NCBI RefSeq assembly: GCF_003313385.1
Contig: NZ_QMHN01000006.1
Span: 47,058 to 111,057 of the forward strand
DNA from: Pedobacter chitinilyticus
GTDB lineage: Bacteria > Bacteroidota > Bacteroidia > Sphingobacteriales > Sphingobacteriaceae
Length of the DNA stretch: 64,000 nucleotides
Direction of reading: 5' to 3'
Shown: piece by piece, positions 32,354 to 40,382 of the stretch
Position numbering within the stretch: position 1 is the first letter of the stretch
How the letters are laid out: each line of letters begins with the position of its first letter
Notes under the pieces: model-generated
Seen by the model: only the letters and a program-made list of their open reading frames with translations
The model's database searches: none
Told to the model about the DNA's origin: nothing
Program-made: the position numbers and the translations under genes

Positions 32354-33484
32354 ATGAAATTTAACTTACAGGCAAAGGACCCAAATTCCAAAGCAAGAGC
32401 GGGAGTAATTAGCACTGCTCATGGCGATATACAGACCCCTATTTTTATGCCTGTAGGCACCGCGGGAACGGTAAAAGCGGTACACCAAAAAGAATTAAAG
32501 GAAGATATTAAAGCTCAAATTATACTGGGCAATACTTATCATTTGTACCTGCGCCCTGGTTTGGATATTTTAGAACCTGCAGGTGGTTTGCACAAATTTA
32601 TTGGTTGGGACAAACCTATTTTAACGGATAGTGGTGGTTATCAGGTTTATTCGCTAAGCCAAGTGCGAAAAATAAAGGAAGAAGGGGTTACTTTCCGTTC
32701 GCATATTGATGGGTCTAAACATTTGTTTACACCAGAGTATGCGATGGACATTCAGCGTACGATTGGTGCGGATATCATCATGGCTTTTGATGAGTGTACG
32801 CCCTATCCTTGCGACTACAAATATGCCGCGAACTCCATTAACATGACCCACCGTTGGTTGAAGAGGTGTTGTGAGCGTTTTGATACGACGGAACCTAAAT
32901 ATGGCTACAACCAAACTTTATTCCCTATTGTTCAGGGTTCTGTTTATAAAGATTTAAGGGTAAAATCTGCAGAGTTTATTGCTTCGATGGGCCGTGAAGG
33001 TAATGCCATTGGCGGTCTTTCGGTAGGTGAACCTGCTGAAGAGATGTATGCCATGACTGAAGTGGTTTGCGATATTTTACCTTATGAAAAACCTCGTTAT
33101 TTAATGGGCGTTGGTACTCCAATCAATATTTTAGAGAATATTGCGTTAGGAGTAGATATGTTTGACTGCGTAATGCCTACTAGAAATGCCAGAAATGGGA
33201 TGTTATTTACCAGAAATGGGATGATTAACATTACCAATAAGAAGTGGGCGAGTGATTTTTCGCCAATTGACGTGGAAAGCGACTTATTAGCCGATCAGGT
33301 TTATTCGAAGGCTTACTTAAGGCATTTAATGCAGAGTAAAGAGATATTGGGCTCGCAAATTGCTACGTTACACAACTTACATTTTTATTTATGGCTGGTA
33401 AACCAGGCCCGAGAAAAAATTATTAGCGGCGAGTTTTATGAGTGGAAAAACAAAATGGTTACTATCTTAGGAACAAAACTCTAA
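32354..33484 (+). CDS. tgt: tRNA-guanine transglycosylase Tgt, zinc cysteines not seen
   Basis: A 376-residue protein with normal Tgt landmarks: DSGGYQVYSLSQVRKIKEEG, the FDECTPYP substrate pocket, IVQGSVYKDLR, GGLSVGEP and PTRNARNGMLFT. It exchanges G34 for a queuine precursor in tRNAs with GUN anticodons. The segment that normally holds three zinc-ligand cysteines (CxCxxC before YxxAYLxHL) here reads DVESDLLADQVYSKAYLRHL and has none. The histidine of ATLHNLHFY is kept. The downstream permease starts on the very next base after the stop. Confidence 0.93.
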   Translation: MKFNLQAKDPNSKARAGVISTAHGDIQTPIFMPVGTAGTVKAVHQKELKEDIKAQIILGNTYHLYLRPGLDILEPAGGLHKFIGWDKPILTDSGGYQVYSLSQVRKIKEEGVTFRSHIDGSKHLFTPEYAMDIQRTIGADIIMAFDECTPYPCDYKYAANSINMTHRWLKRCCERFDTTEPKYGYNQTLFPIVQGSVYKDLRVKSAEFIASMGREGNAIGGLSVGEPAEEMYAMTEVVCDILPYEKPRYLMGVGTPINILENIALGVDMFDCVMPTRNARNGMLFTRNGMINITNKKWASDFSPIDVESDLLADQVYSKAYLRHLMQSKEILGSQIATLHNLHFYLWLVNQAREKIISGEFYEWKNKMVTILGTKL

Positions 33485-34588
33485 ATGAAATTTCTTTTTC
33501 GACGTTCAAAGCTCATAGACGCCTATATTATTGGCAAATACCTAGGTACTTTTGTGTACACGTTAGCGGTATTTGTGGTGGTTATTGTGATTTTTGACCT
33601 TTCGGAAAAGCTAGATGATTTTTTAGAGAACGACATGACGATTTGGGAGATTTTCTCTCAATATTACGCGGGTTCTATTCCGTTTTACGTGAACATGCTC
33701 TCGCCTTTGATGAATTTTATTGCGGTTATTTTCTTTACCGCAAAAATGGCCGACCAAACGGAAATTGTGCCTATTTTAAGTGGTGGCGTAAGTTTCAATC
33801 GCTTTTTAAGACCTTATTTCATCTCCGCTTTTATCATTTTTGCTTTAAACTTGGGCGCTAATCTTTTCTTGTTGCCTTATACCAACAAGATTAAGAATAG
33901 CTTTGAAAACCAAGTAATTAAAAAGAACGATCCTTATACGAAGTCGAATATTCACATGAAAATAGATGAACATACGTACATCTTTATCGACAATTTCGAC
34001 AACCGTAGTAATATAGGCTATAGATTTACGCTAGACCGCTTTAAAGGTGACGTATTGGAAAAAAAACTAATGGCCGAGCAGATTAGCTACGACTCGGTAA
34101 AAAGGGTTTGGAAACTGAGCAATTACACTACACGTAATATCGATGGTTTAAAGGAAAGCATGGTGTATGCCAATACTAAAACCAAAGATACTGTTCTGGA
34201 TATGAAACCAGACGATTTCTCGGTATACGACAACGTGGTGGAGAGCATGACCAGCAAGGAGTTATCAGACAAAATCAAAAAAGAAAAGATTAGGGGTTCT
34301 GGGGTAATGAATGATTTGCTTTTTGAGCAGTACAAACGTTTCATACAACCTTTATCAGCTTTTGTGCTTACCCTTATTGGGGTAGCATTATCGTCTAGGA
34401 AGGTGCGCGGGGGCGTGGGCTTACCGTTGGGAATTGGAATTGTACTGAGTTTTTTGTTTATCGTGCTGAATCAATTCGCCAAGATGTTCTCGACTAAGGG
34501 GGGGTTACCGCCATTGGTTGCCAACTTGTTGCCTGTCATTATATTTGCCATACTTGGTTTATATTTACTACGAAGAGCGCCTAAATAG
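33485..34588 (+). CDS. LptF/LptG-family permease (YjgP/YjgQ)
   Basis: A 367-residue inner-membrane protein. An N-terminal pair of helices (about 15-40 and 60-85) and one near 100-120 are followed by a large beta-rich periplasmic domain (about 130-275) and three C-terminal helices (about 290-365, with FIQPLSAFVLTLIGVALSSRK). This is the layout of LptF/LptG, which with LptB extract lipopolysaccharide from the inner membrane and pass it to LptC. The sequence does not show which of the two it is. It follows tgt without any gap, so the two are one transcript. Confidence 0.88.
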   Translation: MKFLFRRSKLIDAYIIGKYLGTFVYTLAVFVVVIVIFDLSEKLDDFLENDMTIWEIFSQYYAGSIPFYVNMLSPLMNFIAVIFFTAKMADQTEIVPILSGGVSFNRFLRPYFISAFIIFALNLGANLFLLPYTNKIKNSFENQVIKKNDPYTKSNIHMKIDEHTYIFIDNFDNRSNIGYRFTLDRFKGDVLEKKLMAEQISYDSVKRVWKLSNYTTRNIDGLKESMVYANTKTKDTVLDMKPDDFSVYDNVVESMTSKELSDKIKKEKIRGSGVMNDLLFEQYKRFIQPLSAFVLTLIGVALSSRKVRGGVGLPLGIGIVLSFLFIVLNQFAKMFSTKGGLPPLVANLLPVIIFAILGLYLLRRAPK

Positions 34589-34967
34589 CATTTAACAGCA
34601 TATTTAACCACATAGACACATAGTGCGTATTTGCATTTATGATGGCCCAATGGGTTCTTTAAAAACAGCCAAAGCTGATTCACTACGTTTAAAAAGCTCA
34701 AAACCTTCGCGGAAAAAAACCAGTATTCTCTATGTGTCTATGTGGTTCATCTAGATTGCTTTCCGTTTTAGGAACGGCAAATCCGAAAAGAAGTTAATAA
34801 AGAAAATATTAACCACATAGACACATAGGGCATTATTTTGACCTACAATAACGTGTAATCTTTTAAAGAATAAATAACGCTGACTTCCTGTAGAATGGAG
34901 AGAAATTGCTTAGACTGGAGATATATCCATAAATTGCAAAATAATTAAACCTATATACTTAATTTCT
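34589..34967. repeat. Spacer with three copies of TTAACCACATAGACACATAG
   Basis: The 20-mer stands at 34604-34623 and again at 34809-34828 in direct orientation. Its reverse complement (lacking two bases) is at 34730-34747. The first pair can form a long hairpin. No gene was recognised in this 379-bp stretch. Confidence 0.82.
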
Positions 34968-35456
34968 ATGCCAAAAATTGAGCTTATCACGAAAATAAAC
35001 GCTCCCGTAGCGATTTGCTTTGATTTGGCCAGAAGTATAGATTTGCATCGGATTTCCACCTCACACACTTCCGAAGAGGCTATTTCAGGCGTCACCAGCG
35101 GACTTATTGGACTGAATGAGTATGTGACTTGGAGAGCTACTCATTTTGGCATTCGACAAACGCTTAGTTCGAAGATTACGAGCTTTGATAGACCTTATTA
35201 TTTCGTAGATGAACAGATCCAGGGTGCCTTCAAATCTATTCATCACCTGCACAAATTTGAGAAAATAAATGGTGTCGTGGTCATGACTGACTACTTCGAA
35301 TTTAGTACTCCTTATGGGATATTCGGAAGACTTTTCAACGCCCTTATCTTAACCTCGCATCTTAGAAAATTACTCCTCAAGAGGAATGAAATCATTAAGC
35401 AATATGCCGAAACAGACCAATGGAAATTGGTATTGAACGAGCAAGAATACGCCTAA
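34968..35456 (+). CDS. SRPBCC-family (START-like) protein
   Basis: A 162-residue cytoplasmic protein, full length for the family. It begins with the typical beta-strand/helix entry MPKIELITKINAPVAICFDLARSIDLH, and later has GLNEYVTWRATHFG, SKITSFDRPYYFVDEQ and FEFSTPYGIFGRLFNALIL. Members bind hydrophobic ligands in a deep pocket. Close relatives are often labelled cell-division inhibitor-like or ligand-binding SRPBCC, without proven role. It is isolated between repeat-rich and G-poor spacers. Confidence 0.82.
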   Translation: MPKIELITKINAPVAICFDLARSIDLHRISTSHTSEEAISGVTSGLIGLNEYVTWRATHFGIRQTLSSKITSFDRPYYFVDEQIQGAFKSIHHLHKFEKINGVVVMTDYFEFSTPYGIFGRLFNALILTSHLRKLLLKRNEIIKQYAETDQWKLVLNEQEYA

Positions 35457-36642
35457 AAAAAGCATAAGTTAAGAACCAATTTTCGTTATACATTTCCTCT
35501 ATTTTGCAACCCAAAAAGTCTTAAAGCAGTTCAAAAAAAACTACTTAAAAAGCCCGATTCCTTGTCTCGATTTCGAGTCGATTTCAACTCAAAATCATCT
35601 GTAAAAAGAAGGAGAAAAGGGCAAATCATTCAATCAAAAACAAGCCAAAAATAGCGCCCCGCCAACAAGATTATCGAGCAGCAAAACACGCTAAAACAGT
35701 CAAGCAAATCACTCCGAAAACACACCCATTTTACCGCTCAATTCAAGCATTATTTTGCATCAAAAAGCATGCTTAAAAGCAGCTAAAAAAGGTAGTTTTT
35801 CCACTCAAAAAAACACCCACAAAACAGGTGTATTTCTGAAAGATTTTCGACCATTAAAACAGTCTAAAATCAATCAAAAAACAGTGAACAAAAACCTCCA
35901 AATTAGCTACTATCACACCTCCAAAAAGCTGCCTAAAGCAAGCGAACATTCCCCATCTAACAAGGGTTAAAAGCACACTCATTTAGCAGTTCAAAAAAAG
36001 ACCAACGAACTGAATGACCACCCCAACATTTTCGAAAAAACACTTACAAATCACCACTTGAAAAATCTATACTAGCGCTAAAAACATAGAATCAAAACAG
36101 ACCTTTAGCAAGTACTCCATCTACATTACGCCTTCAAAAAAATGCTTTAAAGCAAAATAAAAAATTACACTATCTACCCGACAATGTAGGAGCAAAAATC
36201 AGAGCGATACTATCACAAATTTTCAAAAAAACTTTGCAAAAAGAAGCTTCCATTTCTTCAGCAAATGAAAATATTTCTTCATTTTTTATCATATTTCTTA
36301 AGCTACAACTGAGCCATTGACTAAAAATTCCTCATACATTTCCAAAAACTGCATGAATTTTACCGCAAAAAAATAAGCGTCAATAGTGTACATATTATAT
36401 CGGCAAAATAGCTTATCTTAGAAATCGAAAATAACGCCATAAACCAACAAAAACACCAATAAAAAATTCAAAAAACACACTAAAACACTCTTTAACATAT
36501 CATCATTTAACAAATTAAAAATCAACATCATTAAAACAACCACATCAACAATCTATAAAAATAAAATACGCTACTAAAGCAAAACAAAAACTAATATTTT
36601 TAGCAAACATTTTATATCCCTCACCATTAAAATAAAAATCAA
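35457..36642. other. 1.2-kb G-poor, A/C-rich non-coding region
   Basis: There is no convincing gene here. The plus strand is strongly depleted of G and rich in A and C, most extremely in the last 220 bp before 36643. AGCAGTTCAAAAAAA occurs at 35525-35539 and again at 35985-35999. Variants such as GCTTAAAAGCAGCTAAAAAA and GCTTTAAAGCAAAATAAAAA are scattered between. A 71-codon frame at 35755-35970 reflects the same composition and is not gene-like. The region may be a very long untranslated leader of the next gene. Confidence 0.65.
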
Positions 36643-39417
36643 TTGAAATTCAGAATATTACTCCTATCGGTATTAAGTTTTTATTCACTAGAGGTTTTTT
36701 CACAATTTTTTGATGAAAGTCAAACGCCGCTTAGTGTAAAATGGAGGCAAATTGATCACAGGGGCTTCAAAATCATCTATCCCAACTCGCTAGAAAAAGA
36801 AGCGCAAAGAATGGCCAATACGCTAGCCTACATCTACCCTACTGTGGGCAAAAGTTTGGGACAGCAAAAAACACTGATCCCAATCGTGCTACAGAACCAA
36901 GGGACCACCTCAAATGGCTTCGTTCAACTGGCCCCAAAAAAATCACAATTCTACACTATGCCCTCTCAGCAGTTCGACAGTCAGGACTGGCTAAACAACC
37001 TAGCGGTGCACGAGTTGAGGCACGTGGCGCAGTTCAATAAAATCACTGGAAGTGCAGGCTTCCCCTTTCCCGAAGAAGTGTATTTTGGTTACATCGGCGT
37101 AAGCACTCCACTTTGGTTTTTGGAGGGCGATGCGGTGAGCACGGAGACCTCACTTACCTACTCAGGAAGAGGTCGCCAACCCAGCTGGATTATGCCTTTC
37201 AGAACCTCCATTTTAGAGGGCAAAAAATTCAACTATTCCAAGGCCTATTTTGGCTCCGAAAAAGATGTCACACCAGGCTATTATCAACTCGGCTATTTGA
37301 TCAATTCTAACCTCCAAAAAAACTACGGAAATAACATCGGAAACGAGCTGCTTTCCGACCTCAACAAACGCCCCCTAAGACTCTACCCTTTTTCGCAAAG
37401 TCTGAAAAAAATTACGGACAAAAACACCAAGCATTATTACCTCAAAACCCTCGAAGATCTAAGGTCGGCTTGGAGCAAACAAAACGAGCAAAATTCGACC
37501 ACCGATTACAAGAGTTTAAATCATAAAACTACCTATGCCACCAACTATCATTTACCTACCCAACTGCCCGATCAAAATATCCTAGTTATCAAACAAAGCA
37601 AGAGTGAAACACCAGGTTTTATCAGCCTCGCTCCCGACGGAAAAGAAAAGACCTTATTGAAGATTGGTTACCAAGAACAACCTTGGTACAGTTACGGAAA
37701 TGGCAAGGTCGTTTGGGACGAACGAAGAGAAGACCCGAGGTACAAACAGCGAAGCTATAATGTGATTTGTATTTACGATTTGCAAAGTGGCAAAAAGCAA
37801 CAACTCACTCACCAAACTCGTTTGTTTGCACCAAGCATTTCTGGAGACGGCCAAAAGCTCATTGCTGTAAGAGTAGACCTCGGCAACCAAAACACGTTAG
37901 TGACTTTGGATATGGCTACTGGAAAAATCATTGATAGTTTGTCCAATCCAGAGAATTACCAAATACAAACTCCCGCCCTTAACCACGACGGCAGCAAAAT
38001 GGCATGGATTACCGTTACCGAAAAAGGAAAGTCGCTTTGGCTAAAAGAAGGCCAGAATTTAAGTGAATTAATCAGCAATAGCAGACAGCAATTGAGCAGA
38101 CCCATATTTTTTGGCAATAAAATCGCATTTAACGCTCATTTTAGCGGAGTAGACAATATTTACGAGATAGAACCCGCCTCTAAAAAAATAAACGCGCTAA
38201 CGGCTTCTAAATACGGCGCCTTTAACGCAAGCTTCTCTACTGACGGTAAAACGCTTTTGTTTAACAACTACCAATTGATGGGTTACGAAATCGCCAAAAC
38301 CGAAATCAACCCCACTGTTATACCAGAAGACCACTTTGTGTACTTCGGTCAGCCGACCAAAGCCGAGGACTACGTATTTGCTTATGTCCCAGATAGTACT
38401 TTTAGCTCCAAAAGCTATAGCCCCCTCAAACACATGTTCAACTTTCATAGCATTAGCCCCACTTCCGATGACGACGTAGAGCGTGTAGGCTTACAATTTA
38501 AATCCGACGACCTACTTAATACCACCAGCGTTTATGCAGGCGTTACCTACGAGAGTTCACTACGCCGTTTTGAGTACAATGCTGGTTTTAGATACAAGGC
38601 ACTTTACCCTGTCATTAACATCAACTATCGCAACCGACCACGTTTGGCCAACTATCGCTTCCAAAACGCCATTCACCAGGCCAAATGGCGTGAAGACTAT
38701 ATCAGCCTTACCACTTCCCTGCCTTTAAGCTTCAATTCGTTTAACCACCTGTTTAGCTTTATTGGCGAGGCGGGAACCTATTATGTGAACCGTCATTTCA
38801 ACCCTGTTGACGATCAGCGACTGGTGAATACCATCGAATTCCCGATGACTTATCGAATAAGCTTTAACCATCAAGTACGCAGTGCGGAAAGAGACATCGC
38901 GCCAAAATGGGCGCAGCTTATCGAGCTTAAATATCAAAATCTACCGTTCGACCGCAGCCTAACGGGACGTCTTTTTGCTTTCGAAAGCTTCTTCTACTTC
39001 CCTGGCTTGGCCAAAAACCACACCCTATTGGCCAGCTTTAGCTACCAACAAAACAGCGGCACCTTCAGAACCGTGAACGATATTCCTACCGTGTATGGCT
39101 ACAACCAAATCAGGGCAAAAAGCCTACTCAAAAACACACTATTGCTTAACTATCGCTTCCCTTTCCTTTTTCCTGATCTCGAAATTGGTCCATTTGCCTA
39201 CATCAGAAATGTGAGAGCAAACTTTTTTAGTCATTACGAAAACATTGGCAAAGAAACCAACTTGGCGCAGCCCAAAACCTTTGGCATCGAATTGCGTAGC
39301 GACATGAACCTTTTGCGCTACCAACCCGTGGCCGATGTGGGTGCCCGTTTAATTTTTGTTAACAACATCTACCATCAAAATCCTATATTCGAAGTATTAT
39401 TCAACTATTATTTCTGA
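36643..39417 (+). CDS. Outer-membrane gluzincin/beta-propeller/barrel protein
   Basis: A 924-residue protein read from a TTG at 36643 that directly begins a signal peptide (KFRILLLSVLSFYSLEVFSQ). Residues 123-127 are HELRH and Glu161 lies in WFLEGDAV, together a complete HExxH...E gluzincin site in a peptidase-MA-like domain (about 25-290). TolB-like propeller blades follow (about 290-570: FAPSISGDGQKLIAV, IQTPALNHDGSKMAWITV, FNASFSTDGKTLLFNN). The last 330 residues are strand-rich and end in FEVLFNYYF, the terminal-aromatic pattern of outer-membrane barrels. Codons often end in C, unlike the neighbours. The LapA-like gene follows after 4 bp. Confidence 0.85.
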   Translation: MKFRILLLSVLSFYSLEVFSQFFDESQTPLSVKWRQIDHRGFKIIYPNSLEKEAQRMANTLAYIYPTVGKSLGQQKTLIPIVLQNQGTTSNGFVQLAPKKSQFYTMPSQQFDSQDWLNNLAVHELRHVAQFNKITGSAGFPFPEEVYFGYIGVSTPLWFLEGDAVSTETSLTYSGRGRQPSWIMPFRTSILEGKKFNYSKAYFGSEKDVTPGYYQLGYLINSNLQKNYGNNIGNELLSDLNKRPLRLYPFSQSLKKITDKNTKHYYLKTLEDLRSAWSKQNEQNSTTDYKSLNHKTTYATNYHLPTQLPDQNILVIKQSKSETPGFISLAPDGKEKTLLKIGYQEQPWYSYGNGKVVWDERREDPRYKQRSYNVICIYDLQSGKKQQLTHQTRLFAPSISGDGQKLIAVRVDLGNQNTLVTLDMATGKIIDSLSNPENYQIQTPALNHDGSKMAWITVTEKGKSLWLKEGQNLSELISNSRQQLSRPIFFGNKIAFNAHFSGVDNIYEIEPASKKINALTASKYGAFNASFSTDGKTLLFNNYQLMGYEIAKTEINPTVIPEDHFVYFGQPTKAEDYVFAYVPDSTFSSKSYSPLKHMFNFHSISPTSDDDVERVGLQFKSDDLLNTTSVYAGVTYESSLRRFEYNAGFRYKALYPVININYRNRPRLANYRFQNAIHQAKWREDYISLTTSLPLSFNSFNHLFSFIGEAGTYYVNRHFNPVDDQRLVNTIEFPMTYRISFNHQVRSAERDIAPKWAQLIELKYQNLPFDRSLTGRLFAFESFFYFPGLAKNHTLLASFSYQQNSGTFRTVNDIPTVYGYNQIRAKSLLKNTLLLNYRFPFLFPDLEIGPFAYIRNVRANFFSHYENIGKETNLAQPKTFGIELRSDMNLLRYQPVADVGARLIFVNNIYHQNPIFEVLFNYYF

Positions 39418-39421
39418 GATC

Positions 39422-39703
39422 ATGAAAGGCAAAACCATATCCATCATTGTCATTACTGCATTATTGACTTTGTTTTTAGTGGCCAACAACGACGCTGTTG
39501 AGTTTAATTTCCTTATTGGAAAACCCGTAGAAATATCAAAACTTATCGTTATTGGCATCTGTATACTCATTGGCTTTATTTTGGGCTTTATCGCTGGTCG
39601 TCCTCGTAAAACCTATAGCAGCTACAACGATGAAGTGGAGAAAAACTACACCAACGAGCAAAAGAGTACGCTAAGCGACGAGGATAGAGATTATATCAGT
39701 TAG
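39422..39703 (+). CDS. LapA-domain (DUF1049) small membrane protein
   Basis: A 93-residue protein from the ATG at 39422, 4 bp after the upstream stop. A longer frame from 39356 overlaps the previous gene and lacks family-like sequence. Two helices (about 5-22 and 40-62, ISIIVITALLTLFLVANN and ISKLIVIGICILIGFILGF) flank the short EFNFLIGKPVEI strand typical of LapA, and GFIAGRPR ends the second. In other bacteria LapA proteins take part in LPS assembly control. Here the coupling to an outer-membrane protease is noteworthy. Confidence 0.82.
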   Translation: MKGKTISIIVITALLTLFLVANNDAVEFNFLIGKPVEISKLIVIGICILIGFILGFIAGRPRKTYSSYNDEVEKNYTNEQKSTLSDEDRDYIS

Positions 39704-40330
39704 TTTCTTTGAAAATCAGGGGCAATAGCCATTAACAACTCTCAGCCCTGCTTTTCGGCTTTAGTCCCTTGCTTCGCTTCGGGTGCTGCCGCCTACAATC
39801 AGGTTTAATTGGCAAAGGGACAAGAAATGATTAATGGTTAATGGTTAATGATCAATGGGCTCCAATTAAACAGTTTTCAGTGAGCAGTTGGTAAACAACA
39901 TTAAAAATCACCACATTACAAACATCAATCAGCGGCAAAATCAACGTAATCTGCGGGACAAAAATCAGCCAACAAAGTTCAAAGATCTTACTTCGTAGCT
40001 GCTTTCGCGGTCTCCACAAGGTCGAGATGACGGTATAGCGAGGGATTACGATATAGGAGCGATGTGAACTAACTAAACAGTTTCCAGTGAGCAGTTGGCG
40101 AACAACATTAAAAATCATCACATTACAAACATCAATCGGCGGCAAAATCAGTGTAATCTGCGAGATAACAATTAGCCAACGAAGTTCAAAGATCTCTCCA
40201 CAAGGTCGAGATGACGACATAGGGACGGGATGACGGTATAGGAACAACGTAAACTAATGAACAAGTGAACCAATGAACTACTTCATGAACCAATGAACTA
40301 TTTCACTAGCAACTAGCTCCTAGGAAACAA
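39704..40330. repeat. Repeat-rich spacer with a diverged 125-bp duplication
   Basis: 39864-39988 and 40071-40195 are direct copies, 207 bp apart, with about 13 differences by eye and no gaps. Each is followed by CTCCACAAGGTCGAGATGACG. 40264-40304 holds two copies of GAACCAATGAACTA. Minus-strand frames across the duplication are repeat artefacts. No gene recognised. Confidence 0.8.
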
Positions 40331-40358
40331 AAAAGGCCAGTATTGCTACCGACCTTTT
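40331..40358 (-). terminator. Terminator of the SusC/D-M16 locus
   Basis: The minus strand forms a stem of AAAAGGTCGGTA with TACTGGCCTTTT (two G-T wobbles) around a 4-nt loop, followed by a T-run. It lies 24 bp after the last stop of the operon. Confidence 0.8.
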
Positions 40359-40382
40359 CACGACATAACTAACCCTAAATAA

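Noticed and set aside
35755..35970. 71-codon frame in the G-poor region
   Set aside because: Its Lys/Ser/Thr/Asn-rich sequence follows from the A/C bias, with no start signal or domain-like pattern.
39852..40247. 131-codon minus-strand frame
   Set aside because: It spans both copies of the 125-bp duplication and simply translates the repeat twice.
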